NCBI GenBank assembly: GCA_049323795.1
Contig: JBMOOH010000058.1
Coordinates: 1-49,503 of the forward strand
From: JAOADN01 sp049323795
GTDB taxonomy: Bacteria; Pseudomonadota; Alphaproteobacteria; Rhodobacterales; Rhodobacteraceae
Length of the DNA stretch: 49,503 nucleotides
Direction of reading: 5' to 3'
The position numbers and the translations under genes are program-made. Numbering within the stretch: the stretch's first letter is position 1; the number at the start of each line of letters is the position of its first letter. This document shows, piece after piece, positions 40,642-48,855 of the stretch. Under the pieces are notes generated by a model that had not been told where the DNA came from, searched no databases, and worked only from the letters and a program-made list of their open reading frames with translations.

Positions 40642-41295
40642 TCAGGCCGGCACGCCGAGCACGTGCAGCGTCACGGCCGCATAGATCGTCAGACTCGCGG
40701 CCAGCACGAGGACGTGCCAGATCGTGTAGTGGAAGGGCAGGCGGTCGAAGAGGTAGAAGCCCACCCCCAGCGTGTAGAGCGCGCCGCCCGTGCCGACAAG
40801 CGCGACGACCGGAGGCGCCAGTTCGTCCAGGAAACCGCCTCCGGCCAGGATGCCTGCCCAGCCCATCCCGAGCGAGAGTGCAATCGCAAGTCCGCGCAGC
40901 CGGTCGGGTGCGCAGATCTTCAGCCCGATGCCCGCGGCGGCAGCGGCCCAGACACCGGCCAGAAGGCCGGTGTGACCACCCGTCATCAGGACGAAGGCCG
41001 TATAGGTTCCCGCGATCTTCGCATAGATGGCGGAATGGTCGAGCCGCTTCAGCACTCCCGTCCAGCGGTGCTGGCCGAGCGTGTTGTAGAGCGCCGAGAA
41101 GACCACCATCGCGGTCAGGGTGGCGGAATAGATGCCCGTCGCGACCAGTGCGGCCCAGTCGCCACGCTTCAGGACCGTCACCGCCACAAGCACGGGCACG
41201 GCGAAGAGCACCGCGGCAATCCCGGCGATGTGCACGATCAGGTCGCTCAGCCTTTCGGCGCGGCTGTATTCGGTGCGTTCCGGCAGCATCGTCAT
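40642..41295 (-). CDS. Hemolysin III (HlyIII/YqfA) family membrane protein
   Basis: The protein is 217 aa with seven predicted transmembrane helices. Family motifs are EYSRAERLSDLIVHIAG near residue 7, VVFSALYNTLGQHRWTGVLKRLDHSAIYAKIAGTY with the conserved His/Asp pair, and FYLFDRLPFHYTIWHVLVL with the C-terminal His cluster. It belongs with the progestin/adipoQ-receptor superfamily of probable metal-dependent hydrolases. The name is historical; haemolysis is not implied. ATG at 41295 has GGAAGA upstream. It is convergent with the transaminase gene. Confidence 0.92.
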   Translation of the reverse strand: MTMLPERTEYSRAERLSDLIVHIAGIAAVLFAVPVLVAVTVLKRGDWAALVATGIYSATLTAMVVFSALYNTLGQHRWTGVLKRLDHSAIYAKIAGTYTAFVLMTGGHTGLLAGVWAAAAAGIGLKICAPDRLRGLAIALSLGMGWAGILAGGGFLDELAPPVVALVGTGGALYTLGVGFYLFDRLPFHYTIWHVLVLAASLTIYAAVTLHVLGVPA

Positions 41296-41553
41296 GTCGT
41301 CTTCCAGCGCGTTGCGGCCCGCGCACGACCCGTGCGCACCTTCGGCCCCCGCAGGCCCGGAGTCCGCCGGGCGAAACGCAGGTGCCGGGGCCCGGGCCAA
41401 CGGGCAGCCCGGCCGGCCGCCGTTGACCGCCCATCCTGTCGCGGCGACCCGTTACCAAACGCTTGAGTACGCGTCCGGGGCCACCTGCCGGGCCGCATCC
41501 TTTTCCGAACGATGCGCGGCACCCGACAGCCAGACCGGCCGGGTCCTGCGCCC

Positions 41554-41874
41554 TCACCCCCCGGACAGCCCGTCCACGTTCCGGGCGAAGGCTGTCTCGA
41601 ACGCGGCCTTCTTCTCCGGGCCGGCCTCGGTCTGGTGCCGCGCGACCCAGTCGGCGTAGGGCATTGCGTAGTAGAGTTCCCGCGCCTCGTCCCTGGTCAT
41701 GTCGATCCCGCGCTCGGCCGCGGCCTCCTGCATCCAGCGGCTGAGGCAGTTGCGGCAGAACCCGGCAAGGTTCATCAGGTCGATGTTCTGCACGTCGGGG
41801 CGTCTGTCGATCAGGTGCCGGCGCAGCGCGCGGAAGGCGGCGGCCTCGATCTCGGTGCGGGTGCGATCGTCCAT
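41554..41874 (-). CDS. DUF1244 family protein
   Basis: The protein is 106 aa, all helical by appearance. The signature is FRALRRHLIDRRPDVQNIDL followed by MNLAGFCRNCLSRWMQEAAA, with a Cys-Arg-Asn-Cys pair that could bind metal, and ELYYAMPYADWVARHQ. Function is unknown. ATG at 41874 has AAGGGGACGCCAT upstream. It is 17 bp after the HAD gene; this association with N-formylglutamate amidohydrolase and pyk is, as I recall, common in alphaproteobacteria. Confidence 0.9.
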   Translation of the reverse strand: MDDRTRTEIEAAAFRALRRHLIDRRPDVQNIDLMNLAGFCRNCLSRWMQEAAAERGIDMTRDEARELYYAMPYADWVARHQTEAGPEKKAAFETAFARNVDGLSGG

Positions 41875-41891
41875 GATGGCGTCCCCTTCTG

Positions 41892-42563
41892 TCAGTCGAT
41901 CACGCCTGCTGCACGGGCCCCCGCAAGCAGGCCCGTCGCATGAATATGGGCACGGGGATGCGGATCGGGAAGAAGCACCGTCACATGCACGACGCGCATC
42001 CCGGCGGCGAGGGCGCCGGCAACGCCCGAGTGGCTGTCCTCGAACACGAGACAGCGGGCCGGATCGGCGCCAAGCGCGCGGGCGGCTGCGAGAAAGAGAT
42101 CCGGGGCGGGCTTGGGGCTCTGGACGCGGTCGTGGCCGAAGACATGCGCGGCGTCGAAGAAGCGCGCAAGGCCCGACTGGTCGAGCTTGGCCCGCGCCGA
42201 CCTGGTGTGGCTGTTCGTGGCGAGCGCACGGGGAATGCCGGCCTCGCGGAGCGCCGCGAGGAGGTCGTGCGCCTCGGGCATGGCAGGGACGCCGTTCGCA
42301 AGCGCACCTGCCGCTTCCTCGGCCCAGGCAGCGTCGAAGGCGGTCGAGTCGAAGGCGTCGCCCAGAAGCGCGCCCAGCCGGCGCTGCCCTTCGGCGTCGG
42401 AATGGCCGACGAGCGCCAGCATGAAGGCGCGGTCAACGTCGTGGCCAAGCCGGGTCAGGGCGCGCAGTGCGCTGTCGAGATAAAGGCTTTCGCTGTCGAC
42501 GAGGGTGCCGTCGAGGTCGAAGATGACGGCGTCGCAGGTCGAGGGGTGGCTGCGCAGGGACAT
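41892..42563 (-). CDS. HAD-superfamily phosphatase (beta-phosphoglucomutase/Gph-like)
   Basis: The protein is 223 aa. Motif I is VIFDLDGTLVDSES with nucleophile Asp16 and acid/base Asp18; a helical cap (about 30-90) follows. Motif II is ALATNSHT, the motif III Lys is in QSPKPAPDLFLAAAR, and motif IV is CLVFEDSHSGVAGA. Substrates in this subgroup are sugar phosphates or phosphoglycolate; it cannot be specified. ATG at 42563 is two bases after the stop of the upstream amidohydrolase (TGACCATG), suggesting coupling, as the ribosome site is weak. Confidence 0.9.
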   Translation of the reverse strand: MSLRSHPSTCDAVIFDLDGTLVDSESLYLDSALRALTRLGHDVDRAFMLALVGHSDAEGQRRLGALLGDAFDSTAFDAAWAEEAAGALANGVPAMPEAHDLLAALREAGIPRALATNSHTRSARAKLDQSGLARFFDAAHVFGHDRVQSPKPAPDLFLAAARALGADPARCLVFEDSHSGVAGALAAGMRVVHVTVLLPDPHPRAHIHATGLLAGARAAGVID

Positions 42564-42565
42564 GG

Positions 42566-43348
42566 TCAAACCCGGCAATCGTGAAGGGCGGCGGCGAGGA
42601 CCGGCGCGAGGCGGGCAGCCCAGCGGCGCTGGCCGTCGGGGTCCTGGACGAGATCGTTCCTGACCTCGACAAGCACGTTCGGGCGGCCGCTCGCAAGCGC
42701 GTGGCGGTCGATCGAATCGCCATCGAGGTGGCCCGAATAGGGTTCGTTGTCGCCCACCGTCAGGTCCGGCTCGGCCACAAGCCGGGCGATCAGCGCCCGT
42801 GCGAGGCGCGCGTCGCGGTGCGAGTAGAGAACACCGATCTGCCAGGGGCGCGGCCTGCGGCCCCTGAGGCAGGGCGTATAGGTATGGATGGCGCAGACCA
42901 CGGTATCGGGGCGGCGCCCGGCGAGCGCCTCGAGCGCCTCGTGGTAGGGGCGGTAGAGGCGGTAGAGCCGCTCTTCCGTCTCGGCCGGACCGACGCGGCG
43001 GTTCGCGGGGACGATGGTGCCATCGTAGAGCTTCATCACCAGGGTCGGGTCATCCTCGCCCCGGTTGGCGTCTATGACGAGACGCGAGAAGGTGGACAGG
43101 ATCGCCGGAGAGTCCAGCGCCTCGGCCAGCGCGCGGGTGACGCCGGCCGCCCCCACGTCCCATGCGATGTGGCGGCGCATGTCGGCCGCGCCGATGCCGA
43201 GGTCGCCGCCGGCAACCCAGTCCGGGACGGCGTTCGAGGCGTGGTCGCAGGTCACCAGCCAGCGGCCCGGCCTGTCCGGTCCGGCTATTTCGAAGGCGCT
43301 TTTCGTCACGTCTCCTGGTCCGATGGGGCTTCCGTCCGGTGTGGGCAC
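42566..43348 (-). CDS. N-formylglutamate amidohydrolase family protein
   Basis: The protein is 260 aa from GTG 43348. It has LVTCDHASNAVP near residue 32 (metal-binding Asp-His), VIDANRGEDDPTLVMKLYDG near 92, CAIHTYTPCLRG and NEPYSGHLDGDSIDRHAL. Family members release formate from N-formylglutamate, as in histidine breakdown, but no hut genes are near. No good ribosome site precedes GTG 43348; a second GTG about 13 codons on is closely preceded by AGGAGA, so the start is uncertain. It heads a leftward operon with the HAD and DUF1244 genes and is divergent from pyk. Confidence 0.88.
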   Translation of the reverse strand: MPTPDGSPIGPGDVTKSAFEIAGPDRPGRWLVTCDHASNAVPDWVAGGDLGIGAADMRRHIAWDVGAAGVTRALAEALDSPAILSTFSRLVIDANRGEDDPTLVMKLYDGTIVPANRRVGPAETEERLYRLYRPYHEALEALAGRRPDTVVCAIHTYTPCLRGRRPRPWQIGVLYSHRDARLARALIARLVAEPDLTVGDNEPYSGHLDGDSIDRHALASGRPNVLVEVRNDLVQDPDGQRRWAARLAPVLAAALHDCRV

Positions 43349-43451
43349 TCATTAGGCCAAGCCCGGGGGAAGCGCCAGTTGCCGGACGGGACGAATCCGG
43401 CCATAGAGGGCGCGCTTGCCCGCGAGCGGTAACATGTCAGGGGGACGGCGC

Positions 43452-44897
43452 ATGAGACGCCTTCGCAATGTGAAGATCGTGGCCACGCTGGGCCCAGCAT
43501 CGAGCGACTACGGGACGATCCGGGCGCTGTGGGAGGCCGGCGCGGACGTCTTCCGCCTGAACATGAGCCACGGCACCCACGAGGACCAGAAGGCGCGGTA
43601 CGACATCATCCGCAAGGTCGAGGCCGATACGGGCCGGCCGATCGCGGTGCTGGCCGACCTGCAGGGCCCGAAGCTGCGCGTCGGGGTGTTCAGGAACGGA
43701 TCCGAGGAGTTGAAGGAAGGCCAGAAGTTCCGCTTCGACCTGAACCCGGCCGAGGGCGACGCCACGCGCGTCTGCCTGCCGCACAAGGAAATCCTGATCG
43801 CGCTCGAACCCGGGGCGGCACTTCTGGTCAACGACGGCAAGATACGGATGAAGGTCGATGCCTGCGGGCCCGACTTTGCCGACTGCACGGTGGTGAACGG
43901 CGGCACCATCTCGAACCGCAAGGGCGTGAACGTGCCGGACGTGATCCTGCCGCTCGCCGCGCTGTCCGAGAAGGACAAGAAGGATCTCGAATTCGCCTGC
44001 CAGCTTGGCGTCGACTGGCTGGCGCTGAGCTTCGTTCAGCGTCCGCAGGACGTGCGCGAGGCGCGCGACCTGGCGAACGGGCGCGCGGCGATCCTGTCCA
44101 AGATCGAGAAGCCGGCGGCGGTAAAGGCCTTTGCCGAGATTCTGGATGTCAGCGACGGGATCATGGTGGCCCGCGGTGACCTCGGGGTGGAACTGCCGGT
44201 CTATTCCGTGCCGCCGATCCAGAAGCAGCTCGTGCGGCTGTGCCGCGCCGCCGCCAAGCCGGTGATCGTCGCGACGCAGATGCTCGAATCGATGATCGCG
44301 AGCCCCATGCCGACGCGGGCCGAGGTCAGCGACGTGGCGACCGCGATCTACGAGGGAGCCGACGCGGTGATGCTGTCGGCCGAGTCGGCCGCAGGGCAGT
44401 ATCCCGTCGAGGCGGTCCGGACGATGGACAACGTGGCGAAGTCGGTCGAGAGCGACCCGACCTACCGCCAGATCATCGAGGCGAGCCGGTCGGTGACGCG
44501 CATCTCGGTCGCGGACGCGATCGTGTCGGCGGCGCGCGAGATCGCAGAGGCCACGAACATCAACGCGATCTGCTGCTACAGCCAGTCGGGCACCACCGCC
44601 AGCCTCGTCGCCCGCGAACGGCCGCGCGTTCCGATCCTGGCCCTGACATCCGAGGTGCCGACACTCCGGCGGCTTTGCCTGACCTGGGGTGTGCACTGCG
44701 TTCTGACCGGGCCTGTGGATCGGTTCAAGATGGCTGTGGTGAATGCGGCCCGGGCGGCGCGGGACCACGGCTTCGCGACCGAGAGGGACCAGATCGTGGT
44801 GACTGCCGGGGTGCCCTTCAACGTGCAGGGAACGACGAACATCCTGCGCGTGGCGCCGTGCGACGAAAGGTTGATCTTCCGCACCGATCCTGAATAG
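43452..44897 (+). CDS. pyk: Pyruvate kinase
   Basis: The enzyme converts phosphoenolpyruvate and ADP to pyruvate and ATP. The protein is 481 aa. It has NVKIVATLGPASSDYGTI at the start, FRLNMSHGTHED, LADLQGPKLRVG, the catalytic Lys and metal ligands in SKIEKPAAVKAF and IMVARGDLGVELP, and ATQMLESMIASPMPTRAEV. The usual MLSGET motif reads MLSAESAAGQYP. The C-terminal effector domain is complete. ATG at 43452 is preferred to one at 43434 because AGGGGGACGGCGC precedes it. Confidence 0.97.
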   Translation: MRRLRNVKIVATLGPASSDYGTIRALWEAGADVFRLNMSHGTHEDQKARYDIIRKVEADTGRPIAVLADLQGPKLRVGVFRNGSEELKEGQKFRFDLNPAEGDATRVCLPHKEILIALEPGAALLVNDGKIRMKVDACGPDFADCTVVNGGTISNRKGVNVPDVILPLAALSEKDKKDLEFACQLGVDWLALSFVQRPQDVREARDLANGRAAILSKIEKPAAVKAFAEILDVSDGIMVARGDLGVELPVYSVPPIQKQLVRLCRAAAKPVIVATQMLESMIASPMPTRAEVSDVATAIYEGADAVMLSAESAAGQYPVEAVRTMDNVAKSVESDPTYRQIIEASRSVTRISVADAIVSAAREIAEATNINAICCYSQSGTTASLVARERPRVPILALTSEVPTLRRLCLTWGVHCVLTGPVDRFKMAVVNAARAARDHGFATERDQIVVTAGVPFNVQGTTNILRVAPCDERLIFRTDPE

Positions 44898-44956
44898 CCT
44901 TGGCTGCGACGTCCGGGCGGACACCATTTCCGGGATCTGCCCGAAATCGCTGCCAG

Positions 44957-44973
44957 GGTGGCGGACCGCCACC
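44957..44973 (+). terminator. Hairpin between pyk and the MFS gene
   Basis: GGTGGCG-GAC-CGCCACC forms a perfect 7-bp stem with a 3-base loop in the 106-bp gap. No T-tract follows, so termination is only a possibility. Confidence 0.4.
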
Positions 44974-45003
44974 TGACCTGAATGGCACCCGGAGCGCCGA
45001 TCC

Positions 45004-46347
45004 ATGCTGAAAGTTCTCTCCAACCGGGTGTTCCGGCACCTCTTCGCCGCACAGGCGGTCGCGCTTGTCGGTACCGGGCTTGCGACCGTGGCACTCGGGC
45101 TGCTGGCGTTCCGCATCGGGGGCGATCAGGCGGGCCTGATCCTCGGGACGGCGCTGGCGATCAAGATGGTGGCCTACGTGTCGCTGGCACCGGTCGCCGC
45201 GGCGATGGCCGCCCGCCTCCCGAGGCGGGGTTTTCTTGTCGCGCTCGATCTGGCGCGGGCCGGTGTCGTGGCGGCACTGCCTTTCGTCACCGAGGTCTGG
45301 CAGATCTACGTTCTGATCTTCGTGCTTCAGGCCGCCTCGGCATCGTTCACGCCGGCCTTTCAGGCGACGATCCCCGACCTTTTCCCGGACGAGACGGAGT
45401 ACACGGGCGCGCTTTCGCTGCTCCGCCTGACCGAGGACCTCGAGCAGGTCGCCTCGCCTCTCGTTGCCGCCGCCCTGCTCACGGTGGTCGGCTTTCCGGT
45501 CCTTTTCGCCGGAACCGTCGCGGGGTTCGTCGCATCGGCCGTTCTGGTCGCCACGACAGCCGTCCCGCCGAGGCCCGCGGGCGAGGCGGGGCGGTTCCTG
45601 TCCGAGGCGACGAAGGGTGTGCGCCTCTATCTGCGCACGCCGAGGCTGCGTGGCGCCCTGGCGCTGGAGTTCGCCACGGCGGCGGCGGGGGCGATGGTCT
45701 ATGTGAACACCGTCGTCTTCGTCGAGGCGCGGTTCGCCCTTGCCGAGCCGCAGGTCGCGCTTGCCTTCGCCGCCTTCGGAGGCGGCTCGATGCTGGCCGC
45801 GCTTGCCCTTCCGCGCCTGCTTCCGGCGACCGGCGACCGGGCGGCGATGCTGGGCGGGGCGGCCCTCATGCTCGCGGCCGTGGCGGCAAGTTCGCGTGCC
45901 GGGGGGCTGGACCTGCTCCTGCCGCTCTGGTCGGCGGTCGGCTTCGGCTTTGCCGCGACGCAGATCCCCATCGGGCGCATCCTGACGCGGTCGGCGCGCC
46001 CCGCCGACCGGCCCGCGGTCTTCGCGGCGCAATTCGCGCTTTCGCATGCGGCGTGGCTCGTCGCCTATCCCCTGGCCGGATGGTCAGGGACCGCGCTCGG
46101 GCTGCCGGCCACCGCCATCGTCCTTGCCGCCCTGGGTGCCGTGGCGCTGGCGGGGGCGCTTGTCCTCTGGCCGTCGTCCGACCCCGAGATCCTGCCGCAC
46201 GATCACCCCGATCTTCCGCCCGACCACCCGCATCTGCACGAGTCCGGGCGTCCGCATGCACATGTGTTCGTCATCGACGGCCTGCACCGCCGGTGGCCGC
46301 GCAGGTCGCAGGCGGGCATTCCCGCCCTGCCGACCGGCCTGTCCTGA
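45004..46347 (+). CDS. MFS transporter with His-rich C-terminal tail
   Basis: The protein is 447 aa with about 11-12 transmembrane helices of the MFS_3/enterobactin-exporter-like type (FRHLFAAQAVALVGTGLATVALGLLAF at the start; ATIPDLFPDETEYTGALSLLRL in the middle). After the last helix comes a tail of about 55 residues, cytoplasmic in a 12-helix model. It has seven His in about 25 residues (PHDHPDLPPDHPHLHESG, then RPHAHVFVIDGLHRRWP), which could bind Ni, Zn or Co. Substrate unknown. A 15-bp triple repeat starts at the stop codon. Confidence 0.88.
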   Translation: MLKVLSNRVFRHLFAAQAVALVGTGLATVALGLLAFRIGGDQAGLILGTALAIKMVAYVSLAPVAAAMAARLPRRGFLVALDLARAGVVAALPFVTEVWQIYVLIFVLQAASASFTPAFQATIPDLFPDETEYTGALSLLRLTEDLEQVASPLVAAALLTVVGFPVLFAGTVAGFVASAVLVATTAVPPRPAGEAGRFLSEATKGVRLYLRTPRLRGALALEFATAAAGAMVYVNTVVFVEARFALAEPQVALAFAAFGGGSMLAALALPRLLPATGDRAAMLGGAALMLAAVAASSRAGGLDLLLPLWSAVGFGFAATQIPIGRILTRSARPADRPAVFAAQFALSHAAWLVAYPLAGWSGTALGLPATAIVLAALGAVALAGALVLWPSSDPEILPHDHPDLPPDHPHLHESGRPHAHVFVIDGLHRRWPRRSQAGIPALPTGLS

Positions 46348-46384
46348 CCGGGCCCGTCCTGACCGGGCCTGTCCTGACCGGCCC
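46341..46384. repeat. 15-bp repeat, nearly three copies, over the MFS stop codon
   Basis: GTCCTGACCGGGCC(C/T) starts at 46341, 46356 and 46371; the third copy is cut short. The first unit supplies the TGA stop. The inner CCGGG... elements could also fold into small stems. Confidence 0.85.
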
Positions 46385-46426
46385 GCCCCTCCCGACCACC
46401 CTGCCGGGGGTTCCGGCTGCCCCGTC

Positions 46427-46455
46427 TTGCCAAGCCAGCCTCGCCCGCGTATAGG
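46427..46455 (+). promoter_or_regulatory. Sigma-70-type promoter for rpmI-rplT
   Basis: TTGCCA (46427-46432), a 17-bp spacer and TATAGG (46450-46455) form a good housekeeping promoter about 70 bp upstream of rpmI. It is the best promoter-like sequence I could identify in the window. Confidence 0.65.
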
Positions 46456-46526
46456 GCGCGTCTCATATCCCGCGCGTCCGGCCGATGTGGCATGCCGAGT
46501 CGCGCCTGTAACGACTGGAGTTCGAA

Positions 46527-46727
46527 ATGCCCAAGATGAAGACCAAGTCGGCCGCGAAGAAGCGGTTCAAGATGACGGCCAACGGGCACGTCAAGGCCGG
46601 CGTCGCCGGCAAGCGTCACGGCATGATCAAGCGCTCGACGGATTTCGTGCGGAACGCGACCGGGACCATGGTCCTGAGCGATTCCGACGCGAAGATCGTC
46701 AAGAAATACATGCCCTACGACCGCTGA
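46527..46727 (+). CDS. rpmI: 50S ribosomal protein L35
   Basis: The protein is 66 aa. It starts PKMKTKSAAKKRFKMTANGHVK, then AGKRHGMIKRSTDFVRNATG and ends YMPYDR, the standard alphaproteobacterial L35. CTGGAG precedes the ATG. It forms an operon with rplT 12 bp downstream. infC is not upstream, as expected in this group. Confidence 0.97.
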   Translation: MPKMKTKSAAKKRFKMTANGHVKAGVAGKRHGMIKRSTDFVRNATGTMVLSDSDAKIVKKYMPYDR

Positions 46728-46739
46728 GGAGGCTGAGAG

Positions 46740-47099
46740 ATGTCCCGCGTCAAATCCGGCAAGGTCACCCATGCCCGCCACAAGAAGGTCCTGAAGGCCG
46801 CGTCCGGCTACTACGGTTTCCGGTCGAAGAACTTCCGCACCGCCACCCAGGCGGTCGACAAGGCCAACCAGTACGCCACCCGCGACCGCAAGCAGCGCAA
46901 GCGGAACTTCCGCGCGCTCTGGATCCAGCGCATCAACGCCGCCGTCCGGCTGGTCGATGCCGGGATGACCTATTCGCGCTTCGTGAACCTGCTGTCGAAG
47001 GCGGGGATCGAGGTGGACCGCAAGGTTCTGGCCGATCTCGCCGTGAATGAGCCGGCGGCGTTCGGCGCGATCGTCGAGAAGGCCAGGGCCGCGGCCTGA
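46740..47099 (+). CDS. rplT: 50S ribosomal protein L20
   Basis: The protein is 119 aa. Family features are SRVKSGKVTHARHKKVLKAA, GYYGFRSKNFRTATQAVDKA, RKQRKRNFRALWIQRINAA and the C-terminal DLAVNEPAAFGAIVEKA. L20 binds 23S rRNA early in large-subunit assembly and in some bacteria represses its own operon. GAGGCTGAGAG precedes the ATG. A strong terminator follows. Confidence 0.98.
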   Translation: MSRVKSGKVTHARHKKVLKAASGYYGFRSKNFRTATQAVDKANQYATRDRKQRKRNFRALWIQRINAAVRLVDAGMTYSRFVNLLSKAGIEVDRKVLADLAVNEPAAFGAIVEKARAAA

Positions 47100-47123
47100 G
47101 ACCGACCATCTGGCGAAACAGCG

Positions 47124-47160
47124 GGGGCTTTGCCGGTTTTCGGCGGGGCCCCTTGCTTTT
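47124..47160 (+). terminator. Rho-independent terminator after rplT
   Basis: GGGGCTTTGCCG (47124-47135) pairs with CGGCGGGGCCCC (47141-47152) over 12 bp, three of them G-U pairs, with loop GTTTT. TTGCTTTT follows. It ends the rpmI-rplT transcript before pheS. Confidence 0.8.
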
Positions 47161-47344
47161 CCGGCGCGGAGCAGGGGCCGGGACGGGCGGCGAGCGGTCT
47201 GCGCCATGACGTCGCCGGCCGCAGGAAGCGGCCATGCCGCGGCAGGCCCCCCGCCGGGACCGGCATCGCCCGACGCAGGGCACGGGCGATCCGGGCATGC
47301 AGCGCCGTCTCCTGAAGGCGCACCCGCGCCGAGGCCGCCGGGCC

Positions 47345-47373
47345 TTGCAATCGGACACTCGCAAAGCTAACCC
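47345..47373 (+). promoter_or_regulatory. Possible promoter for pheS
   Basis: TTGCAA (47345-47350), a 17-bp spacer and TAACCC (47368-47373) lie just upstream of the pheS ribosome site. The -10 element is poor, so this is tentative. The 298-bp region before pheS has no Phe-rich leader peptide. Confidence 0.35.
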
Positions 47374-47397
47374 CGGTTCCGCATCCGGGAGGCGCGC

Positions 47398-48477
47398 ATG
47401 GACCTGTCCGACATCCGCGGGAAATACGTCGAGGCGGTGGCGAAGGCCGCCGACGAGAGCACGCTGGAGGGCGTGCGCGTGGCCGCGCTCGGCAAGAGGG
47501 GCGAGATCAGCGCGCTGATGGCGACGCTCGGCAAGATGGACCCCGAGGCGCGCAAGGCGGCCGGCGCGGCTCTGAACGGGCTAAAGGACGAGATCGACGC
47601 GGCGATCCGCGCGCGGAAGGCTGCCCTTGCCGATGCGGCGCTCGACGAGCGGCTGCGGGCCGAGTGGCTGGACGTGACGCTTCCGGGTCGCCCCCGGCGC
47701 ACCGGTACGATCCACCCGGTGAGCCAGGTGACCGAGGAGGTCACGGCCATCTTCGCCGACCTCGGCTTCGCGGTGGCCGAGGGCCCGCAGGTCGAAAGCG
47801 ACTGGTACAACTTCGACGCGCTCAACATCCCGCCTGAACATCCGGCGCGGCAGGAGCACGACACGTTCTTCATGGCGCGGGCCGAGGGCGACGGCCGCCC
47901 GCCGCATGTGCTGCGCACACATACCTCGCCGGTGCAGATCCGGGCGATGGCCGAACACGGCGCCCCGATCCGGGTGATCGCGCCGGGGCGGGTCTATCGG
48001 ATGGACATGGACCAGACGCACACGCCGATGTTCCACCAGGTCGAGGGGCTGGCGATCGACCGCGACATCAGCATGGCGAACCTGAAATGGGTGCTCGAGG
48101 AGTTCTGCCGGGCCTATTTCGAGGTCGAGCACGTGGAACTGCGCTTCCGCGCCAGCCACTTCCCCTTCACCGAGCCCTCGGCGGAAGTGGACCTGCGATG
48201 TTCCTGGGCGGGGGGGCAGCTGAAGGTCGGCGAGGGCGACGACTGGCTGGAGATCCTCGGATCGGGGATGGTGCACCCCAGGGTGCTGCGCGCGGCAGGG
48301 GTGGACCCCGATGAGTGGCAGGGTTTCGCCTTCGGCATGGGGATCGACCGGATCGCGATGCTCAAATACGGGATCCCCGACCTGCGGGCGTTCTTCGAAA
48401 GCGATCTGCGCTGGTTGCGCCACTACGGATTTGCCGCACTCGACCTGCCGACGCTTGCGGCCGGCCTGAGCCGTTAG
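47398..48477 (+). CDS. pheS: Phenylalanine-tRNA ligase alpha subunit
   Basis: The catalytic subunit charges tRNA-Phe as an alpha2-beta2 enzyme with PheT. The protein is 359 aa. An N-terminal coiled coil (about 1-85, binds tRNA) precedes HPVSQVTEEVTAIFADLGF. The class II core has LRTHTSPVQIRAM, the motif 2 PGRVYRMDMDQTHTPMFHQVEG and the motif 3 GFAFGMGIDRIAMLKYGI. GGGAGGCGCGC precedes the ATG. pheT usually follows in the same operon; in the visible 1 kb downstream only a small opposite gene and a transposase occur. Confidence 0.98.
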   Translation: MDLSDIRGKYVEAVAKAADESTLEGVRVAALGKRGEISALMATLGKMDPEARKAAGAALNGLKDEIDAAIRARKAALADAALDERLRAEWLDVTLPGRPRRTGTIHPVSQVTEEVTAIFADLGFAVAEGPQVESDWYNFDALNIPPEHPARQEHDTFFMARAEGDGRPPHVLRTHTSPVQIRAMAEHGAPIRVIAPGRVYRMDMDQTHTPMFHQVEGLAIDRDISMANLKWVLEEFCRAYFEVEHVELRFRASHFPFTEPSAEVDLRCSWAGGQLKVGEGDDWLEILGSGMVHPRVLRAAGVDPDEWQGFAFGMGIDRIAMLKYGIPDLRAFFESDLRWLRHYGFAALDLPTLAAGLSR

Positions 48478-48480
48478 CGG

Positions 48481-48762
48481 TCACTTGTTCTGTACGCTGG
48501 CGAAGGTCGTGCGTTCCCGCTGCACCGCCTTGCGTGCTCCCGCGCAGCCGAGCGTGCCGACGATGGTTTCCACCGAATTGGCCTGGCACTTCGCATCCGC
48601 GCTGCCCTGCGTGGCGATCATCCGCGGCCCCGTGTCGCCGCCCGTCACGAGGCTGAAGCTGTCCGGAAAGGCAGTGAAAAGCCCGAGAGCCATGATGATG
48701 CCGACAGCAAGCGTGACATGCACGATTCCGCCCGGCCCGTCGCGTCTGTAACTGTGCGCCAT
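48481..48762 (-). CDS. Small membrane protein, 93 aa
   Basis: One predicted transmembrane helix (about residues 13-36, VHVTLAVGIIMALGLFTAFPD) is followed by a probably periplasmic part with two cysteines (ADAKCQANSV and GTLGCAGARK) that could form a disulfide. It ends in TTFASVQNK. ATG at 48762 has GTGAGGCGCGAC upstream, so it is preferred over the GTG at 48774. It is convergent with pheS, three bases apart. Family not recognised. Confidence 0.65.
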   Translation of the reverse strand: MAHSYRRDGPGGIVHVTLAVGIIMALGLFTAFPDSFSLVTGGDTGPRMIATQGSADAKCQANSVETIVGTLGCAGARKAVQRERTTFASVQNK

Positions 48763-48855
48763 GTCGCGCCTCACTCACCAACCGCGCAATACATGACCGA
48801 AGAATGGGGTTCCTTCATGTCGTCATCCGGTCGCGGTGATGAAAAGATTCCGGCC

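Noticed and set aside
42561..42578. TTG start at 42578 for the HAD gene
   Set aside because: The ATG at 42563 gives the normal family length and sits right after the upstream stop; the TTG offers no better ribosome site.
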